DNA of 64,000 bases from Paracyclopina nana (taxonomy: Eukaryota > Arthropoda > Copepoda > Cyclopoida > Cyclopettidae): assembly GCA_019096065.1 (NCBI GenBank), contig JAGUCH010000001.1, positions 12,772,001 through 12,836,000 of the forward strand, written 5' to 3'. This document shows positions 56,501-58,641 of this stretch, piece after piece. The position numbers and the translations under genes are program-made. Each line of letters starts with the position of its first letter. Within the stretch, counting starts at the first letter, position 1. The notes beneath the pieces were generated by a model, which had not been told where the DNA came from, ran no database searches, and saw only the letters and a list, made by a program, of their open reading frames with translations.

Positions 56501-57218
56501 TTTTAAATTTCTAGTCCTGGCAACTTGCAAAAGATGCCCCCTTCGCTCTCTTCCTCGTGTATTCCCTCGTTGCTCGCATTTCAAAGGTTAGCTGTACCAT
56601 AGAATGTGCACTATGCTTGATTGTTTGGAATTGCACTTTGCGTGTTGCTTGTTCCACTTTTGTGACACATCCAAAAATACGAATTTATTGCACCCGAAGT
56701 AAACCCCGCATCTTATTGCAGAGAATGTTTAACAGACATGTTTTACTAACTTTTCAGATCTAGGACGCCATCATCGTCCAGCATCCCAGTTCCTACTAAC
56801 TCATACAGGTGAACTTATTTCTTGACCTAGCAGTGACAGATGACCAATAACCGACAAACATTAACCCGATTACAGATCAAGGACGCCATCTTCATCTAGT
56901 ATTCCAGTTCCAATTAACCTCAGGTATACTAACGCCAATTTTGATTAATGAAATGTGTTTGACTATTCATGCAAAGGATACTTTGTTACTCACTTTATTA
57001 ACTACTTTTTTGGCTAATGAAAATATCTTCGCAGGACTCGAACCCCTACAAGTGGAGGCACCATCCAAAGAAGTGGAAGTGGGCTCAGCGACTCGAGGAG
57101 AACCTCCAAGACAACCACATCGTATGGTGCCGACGGATCCAGAATTACGACCACTTCTTCCTCGTACTCAACAGCGTACGAATCTGGACAACAGCAGTCT
57201 GCCAATCGAAACTGGTAG
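2442..57218 (+). CDS. shot: Spectraplakin (short stop / MACF1 / dystonin orthologue), whole gene span
   Basis: A giant cytoskeletal linker gene; the exons are listed separately. Domain order is CH1-CH2 (F-actin binding), plakin domain with an embedded SH3, plakin repeats, a long spectrin-repeat rod, EF-hands, GAS2 domain, then a Ser/Arg-rich tail with SxIP motifs. Every exon join I made keeps frame, and the sum of the 2442 start exon, exon b of the exclusive pair and all optional exons is 22,968 nt, divisible by three, giving about 7,655 residues. Diagnostic blocks are [20 protein letters not shown] (CH1), [14 protein letters not shown] (CH1 end), [11 protein letters not shown] (CH2) and [18 protein letters not shown] (GAS2). 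The product should crosslink actin to microtubules and act in adhesion sites, axons and epithelia, as known for the family. Skipping of the two plakin-repeat exons keeps frame and would give a short-rod form. Confidence 0.96.
2542..6772 (+). other. First-intron region with no exon seen
   Basis: This 4.2-kb stretch lies between the first two alternative first exons. Short open frames occur on both strands, but none combines a start codon with a phase-1 donor. I see no recognisable repeat or RNA gene. It presumably includes the promoter and leader for the next first exon. Confidence 0.5.
6773..7250 (+). CDS. shot: Spectraplakin alternative first exon 2 (long Ser/Pro-rich N-terminus)
   Basis: The exon encodes 159 residues and ends in the donor GTAAGT at phase 1, compatible with the CH1 exon. 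The start [18 protein letters not shown] is followed by a Ser/Thr-rich stretch and a basic ending around [19 protein letters not shown]. No domain is recognised. The supporting evidence is the open frame, the strong consensus donor, and the exact phase shared with other first exons. A shadow explanation is unlikely because the frame is long and uninterrupted up to the donor. Confidence 0.72.
7251..8568 (+). other. Intronic stretch
   Basis: About 1.3 kb between alternative first exons. I see no exon with a compatible donor and no clear repeat. It may hold a promoter for the exon at 8569. Confidence 0.4.
8569..8755 (+). CDS. shot: Spectraplakin alternative first exon 3 (candidate)
   Basis: The frame starts [16 protein letters not shown] (a second Met lies ten codons later) and ends [10 protein letters not shown] followed by a single G and the donor GTAACA. 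Exit phase is 1, matching the CH1 exon. The ending resembles the exon at 11200 (YEENLSKFK) and the exon at 9501 (EVYIELAAF), all placing a Tyr/acidic/hydrophobic pattern just before DERDAIQ. That similarity and the phase support it; there is no domain. Confidence 0.6.
8756..9500 (+). other. Intronic stretch
   Basis: Between two candidate first exons. No further exon or repeat is evident. It presumably contains the leader of the exon at 9501. Confidence 0.4.
9501..9603 (+). CDS. shot: Spectraplakin alternative first exon 4
   Basis: A compact first exon of 34 codons plus one base. It begins [16 protein letters not shown], ends FSDSIYDR, and is followed by the donor GTAGGA. Exit phase is 1 with a final G, so the junction again reads Asp-Glu-Arg-Asp. 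The N-terminus is acidic and lacks any recognised domain. Confidence 0.7.
9798..9999 (+). CDS. shot: Spectraplakin alternative first exon 5 (four basic-kinase-like Ser sites)
   Basis: Sixty-seven codons plus one base, starting [12 protein letters not shown] and ending QWSAKKF before the donor GTAAAC. Exit phase 1 fits the CH1 exon. The peptide contains RRVS, RKSS, RRAS and RRLS, each an R-x/R-x-S pattern typical of PKA-type kinase sites, spread evenly through the segment. It has no recognised domain. Proximity to the exon at 9501 (194 nt) suggests a shared or adjacent promoter. Confidence 0.62.
10000..11199 (+). other. Intronic and upstream leader region
   Basis: A 1.2-kb stretch leading to the first exon at 11200. 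The last 300 bases are GC-richer than the rest, which would fit a promoter or leader. Open frames on both strands here overlap and look non-coding. Nothing else is recognised. Confidence 0.4.
11200..11482 (+). CDS. shot: Spectraplakin alternative first exon 6
   Basis: The exon encodes 94 residues starting [20 protein letters not shown], Ser-rich, ending [10 protein letters not shown] with one extra G before the donor GTGATA. Exit is phase 1. The [18 protein letters not shown] junction closely resembles insect Short stop long isoforms, in which a Tyr/Glu-rich segment ending in KFK precedes DERDAIQKK. This makes it the best-supported of the arthropod-type N-termini here. Confidence 0.83.
11483..13133 (+). 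other. Intron before the first shared CH1 exon
   Basis: About 1.65 kb between the last phase-1 first exon and the CH1 exon, ending in a pyrimidine-rich acceptor (TTTTTCTATTTTCAG). No additional exon with matching phase was found. Confidence 0.5.
13134..13195 (+). CDS. shot: Spectraplakin CH1 exon a
   Basis: A 62-nt exon entered in phase 1 and left in phase 0. Together with the preceding G it encodes [20 protein letters not shown] plus one Lys, the start of the first calponin-homology domain (actin-binding site 1). It is nearly invariant in spectraplakins. All six phase-1 first exons can join to it. Confidence 0.95.
13196..15437 (+). other. CH1 intron containing a candidate MITE
   Basis: This 2.2-kb intron separates the first two CH1 exons. 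It contains the inverted-repeat element listed at 13648-14232. The remainder has short random open frames only. Confidence 0.5.
13648..14232. mobile_element. MITE-like element with about 30-bp terminal inverted repeats
   Basis: The left end AGGGTCACTCCTAATAAAAA continues through GTCGCATC. The right end is its near-perfect reverse complement, with one visible mismatch (TAATAAA against TAACAAA) before the pairing fades. The span is 585 bp, AT-rich and without a long open frame, as expected of a non-autonomous DNA transposon. A TA precedes the left GGGTCACTCC but the right flank is TT, so a TA target-site duplication is not clean. Confidence 0.72.
15438..15527 (+). CDS. shot: Spectraplakin CH1 exon b
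   Basis: A 90-nt, phase 0-0 exon encoding [20 protein letters not shown] then [10 protein letters not shown]. This is the second part of CH1, with the conserved DLFEDLRDG and LLEVLSG blocks that line the actin-binding surface. The acceptor is TTTTAAG and the donor GTAATC; the next intron is 61 nt. Confidence 0.95.
15589..15759 (+). CDS. shot: Spectraplakin CH1 exon c
   Basis: A 171-nt, phase 0-0 exon beginning [20 protein letters not shown] and ending [14 protein letters not shown], the C-terminal part of the first CH domain. The [16 protein letters not shown] block is diagnostic of the tandem-CH actin-binding family. The donor is GTAGGA. Beyond it lie three further first exons that bypass CH1. 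Confidence 0.96.
15760..16648 (+). other. Intron and upstream region of the first CH2-only start
   Basis: About 0.9 kb without an exon. A TATA-like string, CATATAAA, lies at 16392-16399, roughly 250 nt before the start at 16649, and could serve that transcript, but this is weak. Nothing else is seen. Confidence 0.35.
16649..17125 (+). CDS. shot: Spectraplakin alternative first exon 7 (CH2-only form, GC donor; candidate)
   Basis: The frame encodes 159 residues, beginning [20 protein letters not shown] and rich in Ser, His and Asp later. It ends ATAGCQ directly before CAG/GCAAGT, a textbook GC-AG donor. Exit phase is 0, the phase needed by the CH2 exon at 23474, so it would yield a protein lacking CH1. 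A GT donor in the correct phase is absent near the end. The early Cys/Arg/Leu cluster could be a membrane or lipid-attachment signal, but that is speculation. An alternative start lies two codons downstream. Confidence 0.55.
17126..18382 (+). other. Intronic stretch
   Basis: About 1.25 kb between two CH2-only first exons. Open frames on both strands are present but none has a phase-0 donor with a start codon. No repeat recognised. Confidence 0.4.
18383..18547 (+). CDS. shot: Spectraplakin alternative first exon 8 (CH2-only form)
   Basis: Fifty-five codons, phase-0 exit at donor GTAGGC, beginning [20 protein letters not shown] and ending [10 protein letters not shown]. The basic end would join directly to [12 protein letters not shown] of CH2. 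No domain is recognised. The phase match and clean frame support it; a start at an internal Met is possible. Confidence 0.6.
18548..21380 (+). other. Intron containing a putative promoter
   Basis: A 2.8-kb stretch leading to the first exon at 21381. It contains the CRE/TATA pair listed separately. I found no exon-like frame with a suitable donor and no clear repeat. Confidence 0.45.
20821..20855 (+). promoter_or_regulatory. Putative internal promoter: CRE palindrome plus TATA box
   Basis: TGACGTCA (20821-20828) is a perfect cAMP-response-element palindrome. It lies 18 bases before TATATAAAG (20847-20855), a strong TATA box. Transcription would be expected to start near 20878, about 500 nt upstream of the ATG at 21381, the third CH2-only first exon. 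Function is inferred from motif spacing only. Confidence 0.5.
21381..21800 (+). CDS. shot: Spectraplakin alternative first exon 9 (CH2-only form)
   Basis: One hundred and forty codons with phase-0 exit at donor GTGAAA, starting [20 protein letters not shown] and ending KFRVVDK. The middle is rich in Arg/Thr/Val ([16 protein letters not shown]), a basic Ser/Thr segment. It joins in frame to ISDIVVGQ of CH2. CH2-only spectraplakins are known in flies and mammals and bind actin weakly. A TATA box lies about 530 nt upstream. Confidence 0.75.
21801..23473 (+). other. Intron before the CH2 exon
   Basis: About 1.7 kb ending in a pyrimidine-rich acceptor (CTTCTTCCTCTTCTAG). I see no exon or repeat. 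Confidence 0.5.
23474..23750 (+). CDS. shot: Spectraplakin CH2 exon a
   Basis: A 277-nt exon, phase 0 in and 1 out, encoding most of the second calponin-homology domain. Blocks include [29 protein letters not shown] and [13 protein letters not shown]. It is the common acceptor for CH1 exon c and for the three CH2-only first exons. The donor is GTAAAA. Confidence 0.97.
23751..24697 (+). other. CH2 intron
   Basis: A 947-nt intron splitting CH2 between the two halves of a GAT codon. Nothing recognisable inside. Confidence 0.5.
24698..24885 (+). CDS. shot: Spectraplakin CH2 exon b and start of plakin domain
   Basis: A 188-nt exon, phase 1 in and 0 out. It encodes [20 protein letters not shown] and [14 protein letters not shown], finishing CH2, then the linker into the first plakin-domain helix ending EQIVVMQ. 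It aligns residue for residue with insect Short stop. The following intron is 67 nt. Confidence 0.96.
24953..25473 (+). CDS. shot: Spectraplakin plakin-domain exon 1
   Basis: A 521-nt exon, phase 0 in and 2 out. It starts [18 protein letters not shown] and continues as long amphipathic spectrin-type helices to [11 protein letters not shown]. It corresponds to the first spectrin-like repeats of the plakin domain, which mediates junction and membrane-partner binding in plakins. The phase-2 exit (AG) can be completed by either of two downstream exons. Confidence 0.95.
25586..25721 (+). CDS. shot: Spectraplakin plakin-domain exon, mutually exclusive copy a
   Basis: A 136-nt exon, phase 2 in and 0 out, encoding [17 protein letters not shown] and later [19 protein letters not shown]. 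It is a paralogue of the exon 53 nt downstream. It completes one spectrin-type helix and begins the next. It cannot be joined to copy b without breaking frame, because it ends in phase 0 whereas b must be entered in phase 2. Confidence 0.88.
25775..25955 (+). CDS. shot: Spectraplakin plakin-domain exon, mutually exclusive copy b
   Basis: A 181-nt exon, phase 2 in and 0 out, encoding [16 protein letters not shown] and ending [19 protein letters not shown]. It is 15 codons longer than copy a, the extra lying in the middle, and is nearer in length to the insect sequence, which has a similar VTRQTRMVVESRQIDTN region. Only one copy can be used per transcript. Confidence 0.88.
26112..26659 (+). CDS. 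shot: Spectraplakin plakin-domain exon 3
   Basis: A 548-nt exon, phase 0 in and 2 out, starting [20 protein letters not shown]. It includes [20 protein letters not shown] and the conserved [15 protein letters not shown] near the end. These are spectrin repeats of the plakin domain just before the SH3. The next intron is 60 nt. Confidence 0.96.
26720..27011 (+). CDS. shot: Spectraplakin plakin-domain exon 4 (start of SH3)
   Basis: A 292-nt exon, phase 2 in and 0 out. It encodes [20 protein letters not shown] and the [18 protein letters not shown]-type helix region, then [14 protein letters not shown], the first strand of the embedded SH3 domain. The SH3 is split across the following 60-nt intron. 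Confidence 0.95.
27072..27553 (+). CDS. shot: Spectraplakin plakin-domain exon 5 (SH3 and following repeat)
   Basis: A 482-nt exon, phase 0 in and 2 out. It finishes the SH3 ([19 protein letters not shown]), then passes to [19 protein letters not shown] and the conserved [20 protein letters not shown] block found in insect Short stop. It is part of the plakin domain rod. Confidence 0.96.
27611..28055 (+). CDS. shot: Spectraplakin plakin-domain exon 6
   Basis: A 445-nt exon, phase 2 in and 0 out. It encodes a spectrin-type repeat with [15 protein letters not shown], which matches the APLPRDLDSLE block of the fly protein. It ends EAEIQDKQ at donor GTAATA. An inverted-repeat element begins only a few bases past the donor. 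Confidence 0.94.
28056..28444 (+). other. Intron with foldback element and palindrome
   Basis: A 389-nt intron. It holds the inverted repeat listed next and, further on, the perfect 16-nt palindrome TTTACTCGCGAGTAAA at 28360-28375. Together they fill most of the intron. Confidence 0.6.
28064..28245. repeat. Foldback (inverted-repeat) element with arms of about 60 nt
   Basis: The left arm (28064-28123) contains ACTTGCTGCTTTTCGGGACT, then AAGGTAAGTAAAAATTGCCC and GGTGAGTAAA. The right arm (28182-28245) reads as the reverse complement with a few mismatches. The central loop is about 58 nt. It could be a small foldback MITE. Both arms contain GTAAGT-like donor strings, so transcripts could carry decoy splice sites and a strong hairpin. 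Confidence 0.75.
28445..28759 (+). CDS. shot: Spectraplakin plakin/rod exon 7
   Basis: A 315-nt, phase 0-0 exon starting [19 protein letters not shown]. It carries spectrin-type helices with [19 protein letters not shown] and [18 protein letters not shown], and ends AWEKHV at donor GTAAGT. It corresponds to the fly region around VERLNTRWSAVCNQL. Confidence 0.94.
28760..29189 (+). other. Intron
   Basis: A 430-nt intron with no recognised feature. Its 3' end is TTTCCTGAATTTCAG. Confidence 0.5.
29190..29273 (+). CDS. shot: Spectraplakin rod exon 8 (84 nt)
   Basis: A short phase 0-0 exon encoding 28 residues from [20 protein letters not shown] to LEAK. It is a spectrin-type helix continuing the preceding repeat, with the fly counterpart being the KPKIERVNVAGGRLI-type segment. 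Donor GTACTA. Confidence 0.85.
29274..29658 (+). other. Intron
   Basis: A 385-nt AT-rich intron. Nothing recognised. Confidence 0.45.
29659..29901 (+). CDS. shot: Spectraplakin rod exon 9, Ser-run containing
   Basis: An 81-codon phase 0-0 exon starting [20 protein letters not shown]. The Ser run is encoded by TCG/TCA codons, followed by a helical segment ([20 protein letters not shown]). This matches the fly region that ends in LNTRYDKLLAQL. It exits in phase 0 and can splice either to the exon at 31953 or, by phase, straight to the rod exon at 41188. Confidence 0.88.
29902..31952 (+). other. Intron before the optional plakin-repeat block
   Basis: A 2.05-kb intron ending GAAGTCATTTCAG. Short open frames occur but none has splice sites in suitable phase. 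No repeat recognised. Confidence 0.45.
31953..33490 (+). CDS. shot: Spectraplakin optional exon: Ser/acidic linker with hydrophobic Ala/Gly stretch
   Basis: A 1,538-nt exon, phase 0 in and 2 out, about 513 residues. It begins [20 protein letters not shown]. Most of it is polar, rich in Ser, Glu, Gln and Asn, and looks disordered. Residues roughly 377-448 of the exon are a low-complexity Ala/Gly/Ser/Val/Ile stretch (for example [20 protein letters not shown]), long enough to contain a membrane-spanning or aggregation-prone segment. The exon cannot be skipped alone, because its phase difference must be compensated by the next exon. I recognise no counterpart in other spectraplakins. Confidence 0.82.
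33491..35959 (+). other. Intron between the two optional-block exons
   Basis: A 2.5-kb intron ending TTTACTGCTCCAACAG. Overlapping open frames on both strands look non-coding. No repeat recognised. Confidence 0.45.
35960..40910 (+). CDS. shot: Spectraplakin giant plakin-repeat exon
   Basis: A single 4,951-nt exon, phase 2 in and 0 out, about 1,650 residues. By eye it contains about 43 plakin-repeat-like units, each with an L-x-E-A-x-x-x-G-hydrophobic helix followed by a turn such as D-x-x-S/T-G-x, for example [19 protein letters not shown] and [10 protein letters not shown]. Plakin repeats bind intermediate filaments in other plakins; arthropods largely lack cytoplasmic intermediate filaments, so the partner here is uncertain. 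Two Ser-rich breaks interrupt the repeats, near 37530-38080 and 39160-39290. It ends LSIDAM at donor GTAAAA. With the preceding exon it forms an in-frame skippable unit of 6,489 nt. Confidence 0.95.
41188..41757 (+). CDS. shot: Spectraplakin rod exon (first spectrin repeats after plakin repeats)
   Basis: A 570-nt, phase 0-0 exon starting [20 protein letters not shown]. It encodes spectrin-type three-helix repeats with the usual aromatic positions ([14 protein letters not shown] and [16 protein letters not shown]). It is the acceptor for both long and plakin-repeat-less forms. The following intron is 61 nt. Confidence 0.95.
41819..48870 (+). CDS. shot: Spectraplakin giant rod exon (about 21 spectrin repeats)
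   Basis: A 7,052-nt exon, phase 0 in and 2 out, about 2,350 residues of spectrin repeats, roughly 21 at about 110 residues each. Repeats are recognisable by helices beginning W-L-x-x-x-E, for example [14 protein letters not shown] and [16 protein letters not shown], and by heptads throughout. One non-helical insertion near 43200-43385 is rich in Ser, Arg and Pro ([15 protein letters not shown]). The rod acts as a flexible spacer. Very long coding exons like this one are a known feature of plakin genes. Confidence 0.96.
48871..49261 (+). other. Intron with a possible 12-nt microexon
   Basis: A 391-nt intron with a T-run before the acceptor. At 48942-48953 a strong acceptor (CTGCTGCAG) precedes AAGTATACAAAG and then GCAAGT, a GC-type donor. 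The phase 2-2 microexon would insert four residues. This is a candidate only. Confidence 0.4.
49262..51625 (+). CDS. shot: Spectraplakin distal rod exon (about 7 spectrin repeats)
   Basis: A 2,364-nt exon, phase 2-2, about 788 residues. It continues the rod, with repeats such as [20 protein letters not shown] and [19 protein letters not shown]. It ends in a non-helical basic segment, [20 protein letters not shown], before donor GTAAGT. This segment leads to the phase-2 cassette run and the EF-hands. Confidence 0.96.
51758..51811 (+). CDS. shot: Spectraplakin cassette exon 1 (54 nt)
   Basis: A symmetric phase 2-2 exon encoding [17 protein letters not shown] and flanking residues. It lies between TTCCTCTGCAG and GTAACG. 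It is polar and probably optional. Confidence 0.78.
51876..52031 (+). CDS. shot: Spectraplakin cassette exon 2 (156 nt)
   Basis: A symmetric phase 2-2 exon of 52 codons, entered after CATCACCAG and left at GTATTC. It encodes [20 protein letters not shown], then [16 protein letters not shown] and [10 protein letters not shown]. The amphipathic [11 protein letters not shown] helix is unlike neighbouring cassettes. The acceptor has only a modest pyrimidine tract. Confidence 0.6.
52151..52228 (+). CDS. shot: Spectraplakin cassette exon 3 (78 nt)
   Basis: A symmetric phase 2-2 exon encoding [20 protein letters not shown] and YLNEQ. Acceptor CTTAATTTAG and donor GTGCGT. It is probably optional and no domain is recognised. 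Confidence 0.68.
52446..52487 (+). CDS. shot: Spectraplakin cassette exon 4 (42 nt)
   Basis: A symmetric phase 2-2 mini-exon encoding [13 protein letters not shown]. Its end (SRRQR-S) repeats the end of cassette 1. Acceptor CACAACAG and donor GTTAGC. Confidence 0.68.
52870..52970 (+). CDS. shot: Candidate internal first exon for a short EF-hand/GAS2 isoform
   Basis: An ATG opens [20 protein letters not shown] and continues to CTCER before donor GTATGC. Exit phase is 2, as needed by the next cassette and by the EF-hand exon. A TGA lies two codons upstream in frame and the only AG acceptor gives the wrong phase, so it fits a first exon better than a cassette. A TATA-like CATAAATA lies about 47 nt upstream (52823-52830). 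It would make a protein of only EF-hands, GAS2 and tail. It may be chance. Confidence 0.38.
53101..53172 (+). CDS. shot: Spectraplakin cassette exon 5 (72 nt)
   Basis: A symmetric phase 2-2 exon encoding [20 protein letters not shown] and RKG. Acceptor CACTCTTTCAG and donor GTAAGC. It is basic and Pro-rich and lies directly before the EF-hand exon. Confidence 0.82.
53230..53752 (+). CDS. shot: Spectraplakin EF-hand exon and start of GAS2
   Basis: A 523-nt exon, phase 2 in and 0 out. After [20 protein letters not shown] comes the conserved [15 protein letters not shown] helix, then EF-hand 1 (loop [12 protein letters not shown], complete) and EF-hand 2 ([11 protein letters not shown], one residue short). 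It continues to [11 protein letters not shown] and the GAS2 start ([20 protein letters not shown]). The EF-hands and GAS2 together form the microtubule-binding module in this family. Confidence 0.97.
53819..53936 (+). CDS. shot: Spectraplakin GAS2 exon a
   Basis: A 118-nt exon, phase 0 in and 1 out, encoding [20 protein letters not shown] and [19 protein letters not shown]. This is the core of the GAS2-related microtubule-binding domain. It exits inside the domain, where either the optional exon at 54343 or the constitutive continuation can follow. Confidence 0.97.
54343..54483 (+). CDS. shot: Spectraplakin optional cassette inside the GAS2 domain (47 codons)
   Basis: A 141-nt symmetric phase 1-1 exon with acceptor CATCCATGATAG and donor GTAAGA. 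It encodes [20 protein letters not shown], then [15 protein letters not shown] and [11 protein letters not shown]. Including it puts 47 residues between NDPCR and [11 protein letters not shown]. Skipping it restores the canonical domain. It is open throughout and coding-like, so I favour a real cassette; a cryptic intron segment is the alternative. Confidence 0.66.
54702..54868 (+). CDS. shot: Spectraplakin GAS2 exon b and start of tail
   Basis: A 167-nt exon, phase 1 in and 0 out, starting [20 protein letters not shown]. It completes GAS2 ([11 protein letters not shown] is invariant in the family) and begins the Ser/Arg-rich tail ([20 protein letters not shown]). Donor GTAAAA. Confidence 0.96.
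54869..55363 (+). other. Intron
   Basis: A 495-nt intron in the tail region. No exon or repeat recognised. Confidence 0.5.
55364..55740 (+). CDS. shot: Spectraplakin tail exon (GSR-type)
   Basis: A 377-nt exon, phase 0 in and 2 out. It is rich in Gly, Ser, Arg and Pro, for example [20 protein letters not shown] and [19 protein letters not shown]. This matches the GSR region of spectraplakins that binds microtubule lattice. Many SP and RRxS sites suggest phospho-control. It ends MSGR at donor GTAAGC and leads to the phase-2 mini-exon series. Confidence 0.95.
55848..55973 (+). CDS. shot: Spectraplakin tail cassette with TNIP motif
   Basis: A 126-nt symmetric phase 2-2 exon encoding [20 protein letters not shown] then [13 protein letters not shown] fits the [S/T]-x-I-P EB1-binding motif, followed by a basic residue. 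Acceptor TAATAACTCAG and donor GTATTT. Confidence 0.78.
56054..56089 (+). CDS. shot: Spectraplakin tail mini-exon (36 nt)
   Basis: A symmetric phase 2-2 mini-exon encoding [11 protein letters not shown]. Acceptor TGGCCTTGTAG and donor GTATAA. It has no SxIP motif. Confidence 0.6.
56151..56309 (+). CDS. shot: Spectraplakin tail cassette with SMIP motif and acidic stretch
   Basis: A 159-nt symmetric phase 2-2 exon starting [24 protein letters not shown] is an SxIP motif flanked by Arg. It then turns acidic ([16 protein letters not shown]) and ends Gly-rich. Acceptor CTCTTGTTCAG and donor GTATAG. Confidence 0.8.
56375..56464 (+). CDS. shot: Spectraplakin tail cassette (90 nt)
   Basis: A symmetric phase 2-2 exon encoding [20 protein letters not shown] and LFSNKDRRM. 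Acceptor AAATTATTTTAG and donor GTAGCT. No SxIP motif. Confidence 0.65.
56515..56586 (+). CDS. shot: Spectraplakin tail cassette with SCIP motif
   Basis: A 72-nt symmetric phase 2-2 exon encoding [20 protein letters not shown] and AFQ. SCIP matches SxIP, but it lacks flanking basic residues and may be weak. Acceptor AATTTCTAG and donor GTTAGC. Confidence 0.6.
56759..56809 (+). CDS. shot: Spectraplakin SxIP mini-exon, copy 1
   Basis: A 51-nt symmetric phase 2-2 exon encoding [16 protein letters not shown] with an SSIP EB1-binding motif and a preceding Arg. It is a tandem duplicate of the next mini-exon. Acceptor ACTTTTCAG and donor GTGAAC. Confidence 0.84.
56876..56923 (+). CDS. shot: Spectraplakin SxIP mini-exon, copy 2
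   Basis: A 48-nt symmetric phase 2-2 exon encoding [15 protein letters not shown]. Twelve consecutive residues are identical to copy 1, while many third positions differ, indicating an old duplication kept by selection. Acceptor GATTACAG and donor GTATAC. Confidence 0.84.
57035..57218 (+). CDS. shot: Spectraplakin last coding exon and stop
   Basis: A 184-nt final coding exon entered in phase 2. It encodes [20 protein letters not shown], then [17 protein letters not shown], and ends SANRNW followed by TAG. The Ser/Thr/Arg-rich end resembles fly and vertebrate spectraplakin C-termini. Confidence 0.93.
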
Positions 57219-58641
57219 ATGTCGTAGCATTTTAAAAATAACTCGACCTAATTATGAGTGCGAATGATGACCAGTAAGTTAGTGCTAGAACGAAAGTAAG
57301 GAAGACTCATTCTAAGCTGTGATACTCACTACTAATCAACAAACTGAAGAAGGAAAAATGAACACTTTGCATGTGCTAATATATTATGTATGACAAGAAT
57401 TGATGCCATATCATTGCGATATGAAAAGAAGAATTAACCCTGCAGACTCCAACTAATAACGAAGACATTCCATCATGAATTGAAAATGACGGCAAATTCG
57501 AATCAAACGGTGCTATTTGGGAAAATCAGCGAAACAAGAAGAGCCCATGTTGCTGGCAAATCAAAACATATTAATAATCCCTTGGTCAGTTGCCAAAATG
57601 TGAGGCTTGTGGCGTTCAAAAAGTGTCTGGTTCGGGGTACAAATAAAAAAGATGGCAGCCTCCATCCAATGCCATCGAAAAATGATCTGGACCTTGATGC
57701 AACGCCTGGGCCTGAAATCATTACTGGCAAAAGAGCACAGTGGATTGTTGCGAAAATACTCTTCTTGATGATGACGACGACGACGAGATCGAAATTGGTT
57801 GTACTACAAGGTTTTGACGATGCATGTAGCACACTTCCAAACGAAGAAGAAGAACTTCATTATTATAAGTTAAACCATTACTCACACCATCTCATTCCTT
57901 TTTTCATTTGTGTGCAAGCCTGCTTAAACGATTCTTTTGCAAAGTATTTGTGCAAATTTGTGGATGCTGGCGGACATCACAACATGCTATTTTTGTATGT
58001 GACCACATTGTGATTTCGGTTACGATGAATGATTAAACTATTAATAACAATGCCATTATTAACCGCGCTAAAACCGAACATGAGAATAAAGAAAAACGTA
58101 ATTGCAAAAAAATGGCCTTATAGGGTGTGCACCTATGCCTCGTTTCCTCAAAATCTTACGGCATCCTATAATGAAACGCTTAAAAGTGGCACTTCCGATT
58201 AATCAAAACACTTCTTCAAATTCATAAGACCTAAAGAGGGGGCCAAAATGGTCTAATTGAAGTTATCAACAGTTATCGAAAGTGATCAGTACTGAAATAG
58301 GAGGCCCGAGTAAAACGCAATTTAACGGAAGGAAATTTTTTTCCTTTATAGACGAACACCGCATATTCTGATTCAAATGGCATACCAGGTGAATTGCTTA
58401 AAGTTTCTCTCCGTTTTTGGTAGGCGTACTTTCCCTATGCTCGAATAGGCTTCTGGGCTATCAAATGATCTACAAGACTGAAAATCGACTCGCGCCAGTA
58501 TGACTTTTAAAAACATGCAAAAGAATGAAATTATTTTTTTATCCTTTGTGCAAGGTTTTAGTGAACGAGCCTATCTTCAAAGAGCGACAGCATTTCTGTT
58601 CTTCTTCTATTTAGTTTTTTGAACTATTCATGCATTGACCA
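57219..58641 (+). other. Spectraplakin 3' UTR and downstream intergenic DNA
   Basis: The stop is followed by AT-rich sequence with candidate polyadenylation signals at 57642-57647 and 58085-58090. A 177-codon open frame within this stretch resembles nothing known and lacks splice context. No other gene is seen before the inverted-repeat element. Confidence 0.5.
58085..58090 (+). promoter_or_regulatory. Candidate poly(A) signal of the spectraplakin gene
   Basis: AATAAA about 870 nt after the stop codon. An earlier AATAAA at 57642-57647 is an alternative. No transcript evidence is available. Confidence 0.4.

Noticed and set aside
57480-58013. 177-codon open frame downstream of the spectraplakin stop
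   Set aside because: It lies in the probable 3' UTR, resembles no family, has no splice context or leader, and its composition looks like translated AT-rich non-coding DNA.
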